A DNA stretch of 64,000 nucleotides, from positions 558,001 through 622,000 of the forward strand of contig JAGKQI010000046.1 of assembly GCA_018806915.1 (NCBI GenBank), read 5' to 3'. Position numbers and translations under genes: made by a program. Position 1 is the stretch's first letter. Every line of letters begins with the position of its first letter. The notes below the pieces were generated by a model. That model was not told where the DNA came from. It was given only the letters and a program-made list of their open reading frames with translations, and ran no database searches. This document shows, piece after piece, positions 40,616 to 52,581 of this stretch. This DNA comes from Phytophthora colocasiae (Eukaryota > Oomycota > Peronosporomycetes > Peronosporales > Peronosporaceae).

Positions 40616-41920
40616 GAGGAATTAAACTAGCTAAGTAGACTGGGCCAATTTGGAAAAACGTAAGTAGGTTGGCGTCTGCAAAATAAGTTGGTTGGAACAA
40701 TAAAGTCATTTCCAAATTTAGATTGCTTTTAGAACTGTGTAAAATCGTACGATTTCACAGACCCAATTGTCGTACGATTCAAAATATGTAGCTGGCACAG
40801 TGAATCGTTCGATCCCAACATGAAAATAAACCTACGTGGAGGTTTCATTGTTCTCGTCCTGAGAACGTCGTAGTCGTTTGACTTTGTGTGCTTAAGGGTG
40901 CCCTCTCACTTTTCATATTCCAAGGTGCCGCGGTTTCTACCCCGCCTTTCCCCTCTACTCCTACCATGTCTAGTGAACTCCATGCCGGCTCAATTGAAGA
41001 CAACGTTCGAGATAGTGTTGGTCCAGCAGCCAGCCAACCAAACCGGACTGTCATCGTAGGAGAGCCACTACTTCCTACATCTACGTCAGCTTCTACAGAT
41101 GAAGTATCTGCTCCAAAAGCGGATCGAACCGCAACTCAGTCAGCCTTGTCTATCAGTTCGCTTAATGCTGACGACGTTAAAACCTTACGGGAATTGGGGC
41201 TGCTGTGAGAAAACTTAAATGTTGGAATGGATCAGCGAGATCTGGCCACGTTTGGTTCTGTATACGACAACGGAAGAAATCTTGCTCCAGAAATTTTTGA
41301 GTCTCGGACATTGCTTCAACAGCGATGCAGGGAATATGCGCGAAAAGTTGGCTTCTCTTTAAAGGTTGGCTACAGCAGCTTGCACAAAGATCAGCGAGAA
41401 GGAAACGCTCGGTACGTGCGCAAATTACGGAAAGGTCAACAACAGATTTCCAAAGAAGGCAGACCCAATTGCCCGTTCTACATTACAGTTTATGGTATCC
41501 GAGATCAGTGGAAGGTCACACGTATTTGCTTGGCTCTTGATCACTATCGGCATGCTGGATTTCAGGAAGATACATTTGTCGAGGGAGCTCTGACTCACGA
41601 AACGACACGACAGCGCCGCCATGACGTGCCCTTTAGTGTCATGGAAGGTCTGCTTGGGCGAGAAATGCTACCCGCGTACAGTGGAGCGTGGGAAACCGTG
41701 AAGGGAAAGTCAATACTGAATTTCCTACTTTCAAAGCAGATCTCTACTAATTGCCAAACTGCTTCGAAGGTCAAAGTCGCCGTCGTAATCTTGTTCATGT
41801 TTTCGAGTTCTTATTCTTCGATTTCTTGTTCTATTTTTTCTTCGAGTACTTATAAGTAGATCTCCAACGTACTTACGTTTTTCCAAATTGGCCCAGTCTA
41901 CTTAGCTAGTTTAATTCCTC
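40616..41920 (+). mobile_element. MULE-like element nested in PiggyBac transposase
   Basis: The 1305-bp element has inverted repeats of about 50 bp: GAGGAATTAAACTAGCTAAG at the left (40616 on) and its complement at the right (to 41920). Near-perfect 10-bp duplications flank it, within the 9-11 bp range of Mutator-like elements. It holds one transposase-like N-terminal ORF and no catalytic domain. Confidence 0.85.
41227..41859 (+). CDS. MULE/FAR1-like N-terminal zinc-binding protein fragment
   Basis: The 210-codon ORF lies inside the nested element. It shows IFESRTLLQQRCREYARKVG, NCPFYITVYGIRDQWKVT and a His in LDHYRHAGF, resembling the FAR1-like DNA-binding N-terminus of MULE transposases. 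The expected DDE catalytic domain is missing; the last 30 residues (ILFMFSSSYSS) are low-complexity read-through. It could bind the element ends without catalysis. Confidence 0.55.
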   Translation: MDQRDLATFGSVYDNGRNLAPEIFESRTLLQQRCREYARKVGFSLKVGYSSLHKDQREGNARYVRKLRKGQQQISKEGRPNCPFYITVYGIRDQWKVTRICLALDHYRHAGFQEDTFVEGALTHETTRQRRHDVPFSVMEGLLGREMLPAYSGAWETVKGKSILNFLLSKQISTNCQTASKVKVAVVILFMFSSSYSSISCSIFSSSTYK

Positions 41921-43805
41921 GTGACCCTCCCTCAGATCTGTATCAACATGCTGACGGATCTACGAAGACACGGTTACGACCAGAATTCAAGCATATCTTT
42001 CAGCACTCCGCATCGTCAAGTTTTTTCGCGTACGTTCCGGTTTCGTTCTGGCAGCAGGTTGTTGGAGAGACGAATACCTATGCTCGTCAGAACAGCATCG
42101 CAGTCGGGGCACCGTTTACACTAGATGAAGTCATGACATTTTTGGGGATCTTACTCTACATGGCTCTTATCGACAAAGGCGAATACGCTAACTACTGGGG
42201 TACACAAATAGAGAACTCGATCTTGGGTGGATCATCGGTTGGGCTTGACGACGTGATGCCACTGCGCCGGTTCAAAATCCTGCGGAAGGCTTTCTGCTTC
42301 CAATGTGTTGAAACCAACTCGGGCATTCGTGATCAGGCTGCAAGGATCCGTCTATTGCTGAACCTATTGAAGACAACTGGGGCAAAATATGTGGAGATCG
42401 GCCGCAACGTTGCACTTGACGAAGCCAGCGTCGCTTGTCGGTCAAAGTACGGCAAGCCACTCATTGTATATAATCCAATGAAGCCGACAGGGAAGTATCA
42501 CTTCCGAATCTACATGTTGGGCTGCGCTACAAGTTGGATTTCGTTAAATTTTCGATTGCATTGTGCGAGCGATATCACGGAGCGTCTGGATGGAGTTTTA
42601 TCGGTGGAAGAGGCACAGAGATTGAGTGATGAAGTTGCAGATATGTCGTCAATTCGGAAGTGTGTACTAGAAGTCGTTCGCCCACTGTATTCCACCCGTC
42701 GGATCATCAACTCCGATAATTACTACACTTCAGTACAGTTGCTGATGGCACTACGTATCAAGGGGCTCTACGCTCGCGGTACTGTGCGGAAGACAAGTTC
42801 ACACTTTCCGCGTCATGTACTCTTGGAGAAGAAAGATTGTTCCCGTGGTACCTCTCGCCAAGGCGTTTCCGCCGATCACTCACTTGTTGCGGCGTCTTGG
42901 TATGACAGCTCCATCGTGACGGTGATATCCAACGCAGACCCGTCGTCTATCACTACTGTAACCCGACAAGTGCGAGCAGAAACACGAAGCTTTTCAGCAC
43001 CGACATGTATCAAGGAATACAAAGCCAGTATGCAGGGTGTGGATCGTCTTGATCAAATTCGTGCCCGATTTTCGCTGTCGGACGGCCACTCTTTCAAAAA
43101 GTGGCACAAGAAGCTTGCATTAGCGCTCATCGATGTTGCTAGAGCTAATGCGTATTTAACGCGGACGCTGGCACTGGATCTGAGTAAGGCGCGTGATCCA
43201 CACCGAGACTTCGTTGTTCAGCTGTGTTCCGAGTTGTTGTCTGGGAAGTGGAAGGAGGCACCCAGTGAGCGACTAATGTTTTACGCTGACAGCGTCCCCA
43301 GCGAAGATATTTCGGAACAGGCATCTCCGTCGAGCACGGTATGGATGGCCCAGGCAGAACATGGTATGGCAGGCTCTGGAAGTCCCCAAAATAGGTGCTC
43401 GGTTGTCTCCTCGAAGCAGTTTTTCACCGACATGAATCGCAAGCGCAGGAAGTGCGTTGTTTGTCGTTGGGAAGAGCGCTATGCTACGGAAGTTACGGTC
43501 GTTTGCGTGTTACACAACGTCTGCCTTTGCCAGAATGTACATGTCTCCGACAAGCCCTACGCATGCCCACAAACGACCTGGACTTGTTGGGAGAAATATC
43601 ATCGCTACTACCTCCCCAAGAAGCTCTTCTCGCAGAGAGGAAAAACCCGTATGAGTTCTGAACTATACAAACTAAAGAGAAGTCAACGTGCAAGCGAAGA
43701 TCAAGAAGAGTCCAATCCTGACAAGAGGCCTGGTGCCACCGGAGCTAGCCGTTCAGTAGCAAGGTCCATCGTTTTGTAAGGTGTGGGTATTTATCTTAGT
43801 CTAAG

Positions 43806-45190
43806 TGTGGTGAAGCGGACGAGAATTTTTCCCGGAGAGACAATATCAGCCACGAACCCGAATAGAGTCGGAACGAGCGACAGGGGGGACCTGTGATCCC
43901 CAGATCTGGGTCGAATCAGACGAAGGCACGATGGGTCCCGCCGGGGAACAGGCAACAGAGACACCGGCAGGGGAGCAAGTGGAGCGGTGTTCGTGGGTGA
44001 TCCGAATCCTGCCGGAGAAAGAATGGGGGAATCAAGGATGTTCTTGCGCGATCAACGATGACGGGGTCCCAAGTGAACACGATCGGCTTACCCCGGCGCC
44101 TCGAAGCCTCTAACAGCATGATCCTATATCCCCGGGCGGCAACGAAGCAGGATCACGCAGGATCACTGCGTGATCTTCTCCCGTTTAGGTACGAGATCAG
44201 GTCCGGATCAAGCTCAGCCCAGGCGCGACGCAGACTCTTCTGGTGGCCTGATCCGGATTCTTTGAAGGATTACCAAGCGGGATCAGGCCGCGATCAAGCT
44301 CCAATTAAGTGCGAGATCAAGCTTCGGTTAAGTGCGAGATCAAGCTTCGGTTAAGTGCGAGATCAAGCTTCGGTTAAGTACGAGATCAAGCTTCGGTTAA
44401 GTACGAGATCAAGCTTCGGTTAAGTACGAAATAAGCTTCGGTTAAGTACGGAATCGGCCCACGATCAGGGTTAAGGGAACCAAGCTAGGGATCAGCTATG
44501 TAGCCAGTGTCATGTGATCGTAGGATAGTAAATCAGGATGGGATTAGTAGGCATAGGAATAACCATAAACAGAATCGAATTTGCCCTGAACCACTCAAGT
44601 GTCTTCGCTACGCCTGGAACCGGGAACTACATTGGCCCTACAAGCGTCAGGAAGGTAAGGATACGTGACCTAGTATAGCGGTTAAGTCTGGATAATATAT
44701 TGGCCAGCTTTGCACTATCTAGCGAACTATCCTTTAAGTGCATACATCAGATCGGAAGGAATTGGTTGTTTAGCCTGACGATCCCGTCGAATCTCGCCCC
44801 CTCAAGACCCCCGCTATCGGAAGCGGAAAACAACGAAAGGAAGGGACTGAAACCCGAACATTGGACTATTGGAAGACCTGGATCAAGAACCAGGCACCCG
44901 GATCAAGGCTCGAGAACTCGCCTACGACCGGGATCACGTACTTAGAGGTGGAGTGAAGAACTTCCACGCCGCCTCAAACCCCTGCGTCACCCAAGACCTT
45001 CTTCTCGTCCCAAGACATCTTCAGAAGTTACCTGGAAGAGCGTAACCCGCCTACCGACGGGTACACAAGGTGAACACTACACGCAACAAGATCACGGATC
45101 ATCGGGACCCCCTCCGTTAGTCGGTGTCTGGGCGCAAGTGGCGATCGCGATCGGCCTCAACCAGATTTTGGCCAGATCCGCTCCACCACA
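43806..45190 (+). repeat. Ty3/Gypsy LTR copy 1
   Basis: The 1385-bp LTR runs from TGTGGTGAAG to CTCCACCACA, a 7-bp inverted terminal match (TGTGGTG/CACCACA). Nearly identical copies lie at 48197, 52582 and 56976. It starts 27 bp after the PiggyBac stop codon. Confidence 0.88.
44311..44447 (+). repeat. 23-bp tandem repeats inside LTR
   Basis: About six units of GAGATCAAGCTTCGGTTAAG plus GTGC/GTAC spacing. The same array is in the other LTRs (about 48702-48840, 53086-53225, 57481-57620), with small differences. Confidence 0.9.
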
Positions 45191-47519
45191 ATGGTGCGCG
45201 TGCCCGGATCTTCTGGTGACTTCGGATATCACCGTGAGTCCCAAGAAGATGTCAAGATTAAAGAAGAACAAGGGGAAGAAGTGCCTACGAATGTTGGATC
45301 GACGGAGGCATCGCTTAAAACGGAAAGATCCACAGATCAGCAGAGTTCTGGGAGGATCTCTACTGACAGGCACGAGGCAGACCTGGATCGCAATCCAGAT
45401 CTCGAAGAAAAACCTCGAATTCCTCCCAAGGCCCCTTCGAGGGCCATTGCGGATCCCGATGAGAATCGAGATCCGCACACGAGCGATAAAGAATCAGCAA
45501 AGCTGAAACCTAATCTGCTCACCAAGTCCACTGTTGCCTCAAGATCGACCAAGAAAAAGAAGATCAAGAGCACCCGGACGAAATTGAAAGCTCCAGACTC
45601 AGAGCCAGAAGATGTGATCAACCCAGGATCGACGATCACCAAGGACGCGATCGAGCAGGCCTACTACAGGAAGATGCTAAGTGAGACCTTGCTTAACGAT
45701 CCCGTTCTTACTATCATACAAGTCCGCCAGATCGGTAACCTCACCGGCCCGGTGTCGAAGCCCCGGACTAGCTCGGACCGCCTGAACGCGGTGAAGATTC
45801 TACTTGATCTGCTCCAAGAGGCTGGTTTAGTGGCTGGAGAGTTCGACCCAAACTCTCTATTTGACTTGGAACTGCAAGCGATTCAGTCTGCAACCCATGA
45901 CCTATTCAACTCTCTCAAAGTCTTGGTCGGCGAACGCCCACTGACGCCCGATCTAGGTTATCAGACTGGATCGTCATGCTACGCGTCAGCGACTTCGGAA
46001 CCAGACTCCGACAGCCCGAGAAGGCTACAACGCATGTCGCTGGGCCCCTCCGGTGCCAAGTTCCTGAAATCGCGTATGAAGAAACAAGATACACGATCGG
46101 TGACCACGAAACTGGAGGCTAAGACACCTGATCAGCAGGAAAATCGCCGGATCCGGACAGACCAGACCGCGCCGACGACTAATCCCACTGGATCGAGCAA
46201 CAAGTTGGTCGACTACTTTCAAATGGCGATGGATCGTTTCTTAAAAGAACGGAATCTCGCGACACCCCGATCGCCGATCAAAGGAGCTGGATGTTGAAAT
46301 GGAGTCCGTTACGGCCTCGGATCCGGATGCATGGGAATACGATCCGGACGATATGGGCATACCAAGTTCTGGTGGACAGATGTCGAGCCGAGCAGCGATC
46401 GCATCCGCGGCAATCGGTCAAGGAGGATCGTCGATGATCCAGCGGGTCCGGATCTCAGCGATCTCGGATCTGAAAGATTTTGCGGGTAAAGATCTGGACA
46501 AAGATCGCGCTCGGGCCTGGATAAGTAAAGTCAAGTCAGCATTTCAGCGCGACCAGGCTACGGAAGAAGAGAAATGCCTCACATTTGCAGATCTGATGGT
46601 GGGACCGGCAAAGAACTGGTACAGGCAGCTCAGTCGAACGACGAAAACCAAGTGGGCAGATCTGTTGGACAGTTTCCAGACCCAGTATTGTGGGTTGGGT
46701 ATGTCGGTCGCGTGGCAATACTATCACGCTCGCAAGCGATCGGAAGAGACTCCCCTTGACTATCTCTACCGGCTCAACGTGGCGGCGTTACGTGCTAGAC
46801 TGAAAATCAAGGATGGGAGCCCTAAGGCCCGCCGGGAACATGTAGATCACTATATCGAGACATTGGGAGATCCGGAGTTAGCTGATCGGCTGACCCTACT
46901 CCGGCTGAATGACGTCGATGAACTTGAGGAAGTACTTCGTGCCCGGGAACGGGCGAAAAGCAGACAGCGTAAATCTGCGTTCGGATCGAAGTACAGACAA
47001 AAGGCACCGGCCAGTGCCCCGGCGGCACCCACCCGGGCGGTGGTACGGGCGATCCAAACCCAGGATCCGAGCTCGGAATCAGAGGAAATATCCGGATCGG
47101 ACGGATCCGATTCTGAAGGCGATCTCCGGAGGATATATCTTGCTGCGTCGGAAGACAAGCAGATCGGCACTGGGGGCGTTCCCCACCAGCAGGATCAGTC
47201 GCGATCGCAGGCGAACGCGCAAGATCGAGGCCGGATCGCGGATCGCAGGGGTACATCAGACCACGATCAAGGTCGCTGTTCACACTGTGGATCGCGGAAG
47301 CATACGGATCTGGACTGCTGGAGACGTCTAACCTGTGAAAAGTGCGGGAAGAGAGGTCACCCAACGGATCGCTGTCTGTATACCTGCCGTGGTTGTGGGG
47401 AGATCCATGAAGCTGGAGAATGCCCCACGGAAGAATTCTACAACCAGATCCGCAAGTGGTACGACCCGACCCGACATGCCGGATTGTTCCCCGAGAAGGT
47501 GGAAAAGATGTTAAACTAG
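45191..47519 (+). pseudogene. Gypsy gag, unit 1 (frameshift)
   Basis: The gag ORF starts directly at the LTR end; its ATG overlaps a TGGTGCGCG primer-binding-site-like sequence. It codes a long disordered N-terminus, a capsid-like retrotransposon Gag domain (FAGKDLDKDRARAWI, GPAKNWYRQL, SFQTQYCGL, TPLDYLYRLN) and three zinc knuckles (CSHCGSRKHTDLDC, CEKCGKRGHPTDRC, CRGCGEIHEAGEC). A two-base loss in a G run near 46283 shifts the frame, splitting the ORF at 46297/46299. In unit 2 the frame is open at that point. Confidence 0.85.
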
Positions 47520-47522
47520 GAC

Positions 47523-48256
47523 GCTCGCCGGTTTGGAAACCGGTACGAGCCGAGCGTTCTGAGTACTGCATCTATGCATATGTGAACAAGAAATCGAGAG
47601 ATCAAGATAGGGAGAATTCGGATCTGCGCGGTAATACATGTAAGTTGCATTCGTATACTGCTAAGATCGCGAGTCTTCCCCGGATCGATGAGTTCTCGCG
47701 ATCTGGTGCGGAAGTGGCTTTGGATCTCAAGGAAGGAGAATCCAGGGGGTATTGGAAATACCACGCACCAGGAAAATGGTTCCGCCAAGCCAAGATCTCA
47801 GGCAAGATCAATCATGAAAGAGCGATCTTGCTCCTGGACACTTGCGCCGAGGTATCCATCTTGGATACCACCTTTGCTCGTAAGGTTGGGTGCCACTTTG
47901 ACACTAGTCAGAGACAGGAGTGTGTTGGGATCGGCGATAATGTGTACACCACCGAGGGAAGAACGAGGATCAAGATCACGCTTGCGGGATATTTGGTCTA
48001 CTTTTTCGATATTTGGATCGGAGATCTATCCGGACAAGATGCGATCCTGGGTATGGATTTCATGATCCCGGCGGGGGTCCGGATGGATCTAGCGGAGGGA
48101 TCGATGTGCTTACCTAATGAAGTGGGGATCCCACTTAGTGGTCGCAAGAGATTATACGGGGAGAAGGTAAGATCGGTAAAATTGGAGGAAGATCTATGTG
48201 GTGAAGCGGACGAGAATTTTTCCCGGAGAGACAATATCAGCCACGAACCCGAATAG
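47523..48256 (+). pseudogene. Gypsy protease region, unit 1, truncated by LTR 2
   Basis: In another frame than gag, the product has an aspartic protease core with ILLLDTCAEVSILD and later DAILGMDFM. The active triad reads DTC rather than DTG or DSG. At 48197 the frame passes into LTR 2 and stops within it, so no reverse transcriptase follows. This and its gag would make only structural protein at best. Confidence 0.8.
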
Positions 48257-49579
48257 AGTCGGAACGAGCGACAGGGGGGACCTGTGATCCCCAGATCTGG
48301 GTCGAATCAGACGAAGGCACGATGGGTCCCGCCGGGGAACAGGCAACAGAGACACCGGCGGGGGAGCAAGTGGAGCGGTGTTCGTGGGTGATCCGAATCC
48401 TGCCGGAGAAAGAATGGGGGAATCAAGGATGTTCTTGCGCGATCAACGATGACGGGGTCCCAAGTGAACACGATCGGCTTACCCCGGCGCCTCGAAGCCT
48501 CTAACAGCATGATCCTATATCCCCGGGCGGCAACGAAGCAGGATCACGCAGGATCACTGCGTGATCTTCTCCCGTTTAGGTACGAGATCAGGTCCGGATC
48601 AAGCTCAGCCCAGGCGCGACGCAGACTCTTCTGGTGGCCTGATCCGGATTCTTTGAAGGATTACCTAGCGGGATCAGGCCGCGATCAAGCCCCAATTAAG
48701 TGCGAGATCAAGCTTCGGTTAAGTGCGAGATCAAGCTTCGGTTAAGTGCGAGATCAAGCTTCGGTTAAGTACGAGATCAAGCTTCGGTTAAGTACGAGAT
48801 CAAGCTTCGGTTAAGTACGAAATAAGCTTCGGTTAAGTACGGAATCGGCCCACGATCAGTGTTAAGGAACCAAGCTAGGATCAGCTATGTAGCCAGTGTC
48901 ATGTGATCGTAGGATAGTAAATCAGGATGGGATTAGTAGGCATAGGAATAACCATAAACAGAATCGAATTTGCCCTGAACCACTCAAGTGTCTTCGCTAC
49001 GCCTGGAACCGGGAACTACATTGGCCCTACAAGCGTCAGGAAGGTAAGGGTACGTGACCTAGTATAGCGGTTAAGTCTGGATAATATATTGGCCAGCTTT
49101 GCCCTATCTAGCGAACTATCCTTTAAGTGCATACATCAGATCGGAAGGAATTGGTTGTTTAGCCTGACGATCCCGTCGAATCTCGCCCCCTCAAGACCCC
49201 CGCTATCGGAAGCGGAAAACAACGAAAGGAAGGGACTGAAACCCGAACATTGGACTATTGGAAGACCTGGATCAAGAACCAGGCACCCGGATCAAGGCTC
49301 GAGAACTCGCCTACGACCGGGATCACGTACTTAGAGGTGGAGTGAAGAACTTCCACGCCGCCTCAAACCCCTGCGTCACCCAAGACCTTCTTCTCGTCCC
49401 AAGACATCTTCAGAAGTTACCTGGAAGAGCGTAACCCGCCTACCGACGGGTACACAAGGTGAACACTACACGCAACAAGATCACGGATCATCGGGACCCC
49501 CTCCGTTAGTCGGTGTCTGGGCGCAAGTGGCGATCGCGATCGGCCTCAACCAGATTTTGGCCAGATCCGCTCCACCACA
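48197..49579 (+). repeat. Ty3/Gypsy LTR copy 2
   Basis: 1383 bp, TG...CA. TCTA precedes it (48193-48196, within protease); gag of unit 2 follows directly. Confidence 0.88.
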
Positions 49580-51909
49580 ATGGTGCGCGTGCCCGGATCT
49601 TCTGGTGACTTCGGATATCACCGTGAGTCCCAAGAAGATGTCAAGATTAAAGAAGAACAAGGGGAAGAAGTGCCTACGAATGTTGGATCGACGGAGGCAT
49701 CGCTTAAAACGGAAAGATCCACAGATCAGCAGAGTTCTGGGAGGATCTCTACTGACAGGCACGAGGCAGACCTGGATCGCAATCCAGATCTCGAAGAAAA
49801 ACCTCGAATTCCTCCCAAGGCCCCTTCGAGGGCTATTGCGGATCCTGATGAGAATCGAGATCCGCACACGAGCGATAAAGAATCAGCAAAGCTGAAACCT
49901 AATCTGCTCACCAAGTCCACTGTTGCCTCAAGATCGACCAAGAAAAAGAAGATCAAGAGCACCCGGACGAAATTGAAAGCTCCAGACTCAGAGCCAGAAG
50001 ATGTGATCAACCCAGGATCGACGATCACCAAGGACGCGATCGAGCAGGCCTACTACAGGAAGATGCTAAGTGAGACCTTGCTTAACGATCCCGTTCTTAC
50101 TATCATACAAGTCCGCCAGATCGGTAACCTCACCGGCCCGGTGTCGAAGCCCCGGACTAGCTCGGACCGCCTGAACGCGGTGAAGATTCTACTTGATCTG
50201 CTCCAAGAGGCTGGTTTAGTGGCTGGAGAGTTCGACCCAAACTCTCTATTTGACTTGGAACTGCAAGCGATTCAGTCTGCAACCCATGACCTATTCAACT
50301 CTCTCAAAGTCTTGGTCGGCGAACGCCCACTGACGCCCGATCTAGGTTATCAGACTGGATCGTCATGCTACGCGTCAGCGACTTCGGAACCAGACTCCGA
50401 CAGCCCGAGAAGGCTACAACGCATGTCGCTGGGCCCCTCCGGTGCCAAGTTCCTGAAATCGCGTATGAAGAAACAAGATACACGATCGGTGACCACGAAA
50501 CTGGAGGCTAAGACACCTGATCAGCAGGAAAATCGCCGGATCCGGACAGACCAGACCGCGCCGACGACTAATCCCACTGGATCGAGCAACAAGTTGGTCG
50601 ACTACTTTCAAATGGCGATGGATCGTTTCTTAAAAGAACGGAATCTCGCGACACCCCGATCGCCGATCAAAGGGGAGCTGGATGTTGAAATGGAGTCCGT
50701 TACGGCCTCGGATCCGGATGCATGGGAATACGATCCGGACGATATGGGCATACCAAGTTCTGGTGGACAGATGTCGAGCCGAGCAGCGATCGCATCCGCG
50801 GCAATCGGTCAAGGAGGATCGTCGATGATCCAGCGGGTCCGGATCTCAGCGATCTCGGATCTGAAAGATTTTGCGGGTAAAGATCTGGACAAAGATCGCG
50901 CTCGGGCCTGGATAAGTAAAGTCAAGTCAGCATTTCAGCGCGACCAGGCTACGGAAGAAGAGAAATGCCTCACATTTGCAGATCTGATGGTGGGACCGGC
51001 AAAGAACTGGTACAGGCAGCTCAGTCGAACGACGAAAACCAAGTGGGCAGATCTGTTGGACAGTTTCCAGACCCAGTATTGTGGGTTGGGTATGTCGGTC
51101 GCGTGGCAATACTATCACGCTCGCAAGCGATCGGAAGAGACTCCCCTTGACTATCTCTACCGGCTCAACGTGGCGGCGTTACGTGCTAGACTGAAAATCA
51201 AGGATGGGAGCCCTAAGGCCCGCCGGGAACATGTAGATCACTATATCGAGACATTGGGAGATCCGGAGTTAGCTGATCGGCTGACCCTACTCCGGCTGAA
51301 TGACGTCGATGAACTTGAGGAAGTACTTCGTGCCCGGGAACGGGCGAAAAGCAGACAGCGTAAATCTGCGTTCGGATCGAAGTACAGACAAAAGGCACCG
51401 GCCAGTGCCCCGGCGGCACCCACCCGGGCGGTGGTACGGGCGATCAAACCCAGGATCCGAGCTCGGAATCAGAGGAAATATCCGGATCGGACGGATCCGA
51501 TTCTGAAGGCGATCTCCGGAGGATATATCTTGCTGCGTCGGAAGACAAGCAGATCGGCACTGGGGGCGTTCCCCACCAGCAGGATCAGTCGCGATCGCAG
51601 GCGAACGCGCAAGATCGAGGCCGGATCGCGGATCGCAGGGGTACATCAGACCACGATCAAGGTCGCTGTTCACACTGTGGATCGCGGAAGCATACGGATC
51701 TGGACTGCTGGAGACGTCTAACCTGTGAAAAGTGCGGGAAGAGAGGTCACCCAACGGATCGCTGTCTGTATACCTGCCGTGGTTGTGGGGAGATCCATGA
51801 AGCTGGAGAATGCCCCACGGAAGAATTCTACAACCAGATCCGCAAGTGGTACGACCCGACCCGACATGCCGGATTGTTCCCCGAGAAGGTGGAAAAGATG
51901 TTAAACTAG
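49580..51909 (+). pseudogene. Gypsy gag, unit 2 (frameshift before zinc knuckles)
   Basis: Same gene as in unit 1. The N-terminal and capsid-like parts are one open frame here. A single C is missing near 51445 (GATCAAACC instead of GATCCAAACC), so the frame leaves the true one and ends at 51721; the zinc-knuckle sequence follows in the other frame to the TAG at 51907. Confidence 0.85.
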
Positions 51910-51912
51910 GAC

Positions 51913-52581
51913 GCTCGCCGGTTTGGAAACCGGTACGAGCCGAGCGTTCTGAGTACTGCATCTATGCATATGTGAACAAGAAATCGAGAGATCAAGATAG
52001 GGAGAATTCGGATCTGCGCGGTAATACATGTAAGTTGCATTCGTATACTGCTAAGATCGCGAGTCTTCCCGGATCGATGAGTTCTCGCGATCTGGTGCGG
52101 AAGTGGCTTTGGATCTCAAGGAAGGAGAATCCAGGGGTATTGGAAATACCACGCACCAGGAAAATGGTTCCGCCAAGCCAAGATCTCAGGCAAGATCAAT
52201 CATGAAAGAGCGATCTTGCTCCTGGACACTTGCGCCGAGGTATCCATCTTGGATACCACCTTTGCTCGTAAGGTTGGGTGCCACTTTGACACTAGTCAGA
52301 GACAGGAGTGTGTTGGGATCGGCGATAATGTGTACACCACCGAGGGAAGAACGAGGATCAAGATCACGCTTGCAGGATATTTGGTCTACTTTTTCGATAT
52401 TTGGATCGGAGATCTATCCGACAAGATGCGATCCTGGGTATGGATTTCATGATCCCGGCGGGGGTCCGGATGGATCTAGCGGAGGGATCGATGTGCTTAC
52501 CTAATGAAGTGGGATCCCACTTAGTGGTCGCAAGAGATTATACGGGGAGAAGGTAAGATCGGTAAAATTGAGGAAGATCTA
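51913..52581 (+). pseudogene. Gypsy protease region, unit 2 (several indels)
   Basis: Carries the same DTCAEVSILD core but with one-base losses near 52070, 52135, 52420 and 52512, mostly in G or C runs. It is cut by LTR 3. Confidence 0.8.

Larger units (their letters stand above)
39605..43779 (+). pseudogene. PiggyBac-type transposase, split by MULE insertion
   Basis: The N-terminal part carries an AT-hook-like KRKRGRPKG (about 39795) and a Ser/Thr/Pro/Ala-rich region, with one-base shifts near 39820 and 40440. It reaches FEPEATCDAP at 40615, where the MULE sits. Beyond the insertion the frame resumes in register as DPPSDLYQHADGSTKT at 41923 and runs to 43779. The core (DDE_Tnp_1_7) has VALDEAS, INSDNYYTS and GVDRLDQ with the three catalytic Asp, and a Cys-rich C-terminal finger (CVVC ... 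CLCQNVHVSDKPYAC). The core and finger are intact; mobility in this copy is unlikely because of the split. Confidence 0.85.
38870..43805 (+). mobile_element. PiggyBac-like DNA transposon with nested MULE
   Basis: The left end is TTAA (38870-38873) followed by CCCTTTCGCG, as in PiggyBac elements (TTAA duplication, CCY ends). The element carries a PiggyBac transposase gene. I do not find a right-hand TTAA end before the Gypsy LTR begins at 43806, so the right end is lost or displaced by that insertion. The stretch 39100-39560 is non-coding. Confidence 0.75.

Noticed and set aside
43931..44354. Short ORFs repeated at the same place in each LTR
   Set aside because: They recur because the LTR recurs; they have no domain character and overlap each other on both strands.
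44311..44447. Regular 23-bp repeats that look like a CRISPR array
   Set aside because: Units are directly adjacent with no unique spacers, and the array lies inside an LTR of a eukaryotic retrotransposon.
46822..47571. Long minus-strand ORF opposite gag (also in units 2 and 3)
   Set aside because: It is the shadow of the zinc-knuckle and linker region of gag; the plus-strand frame explains the codon pattern.
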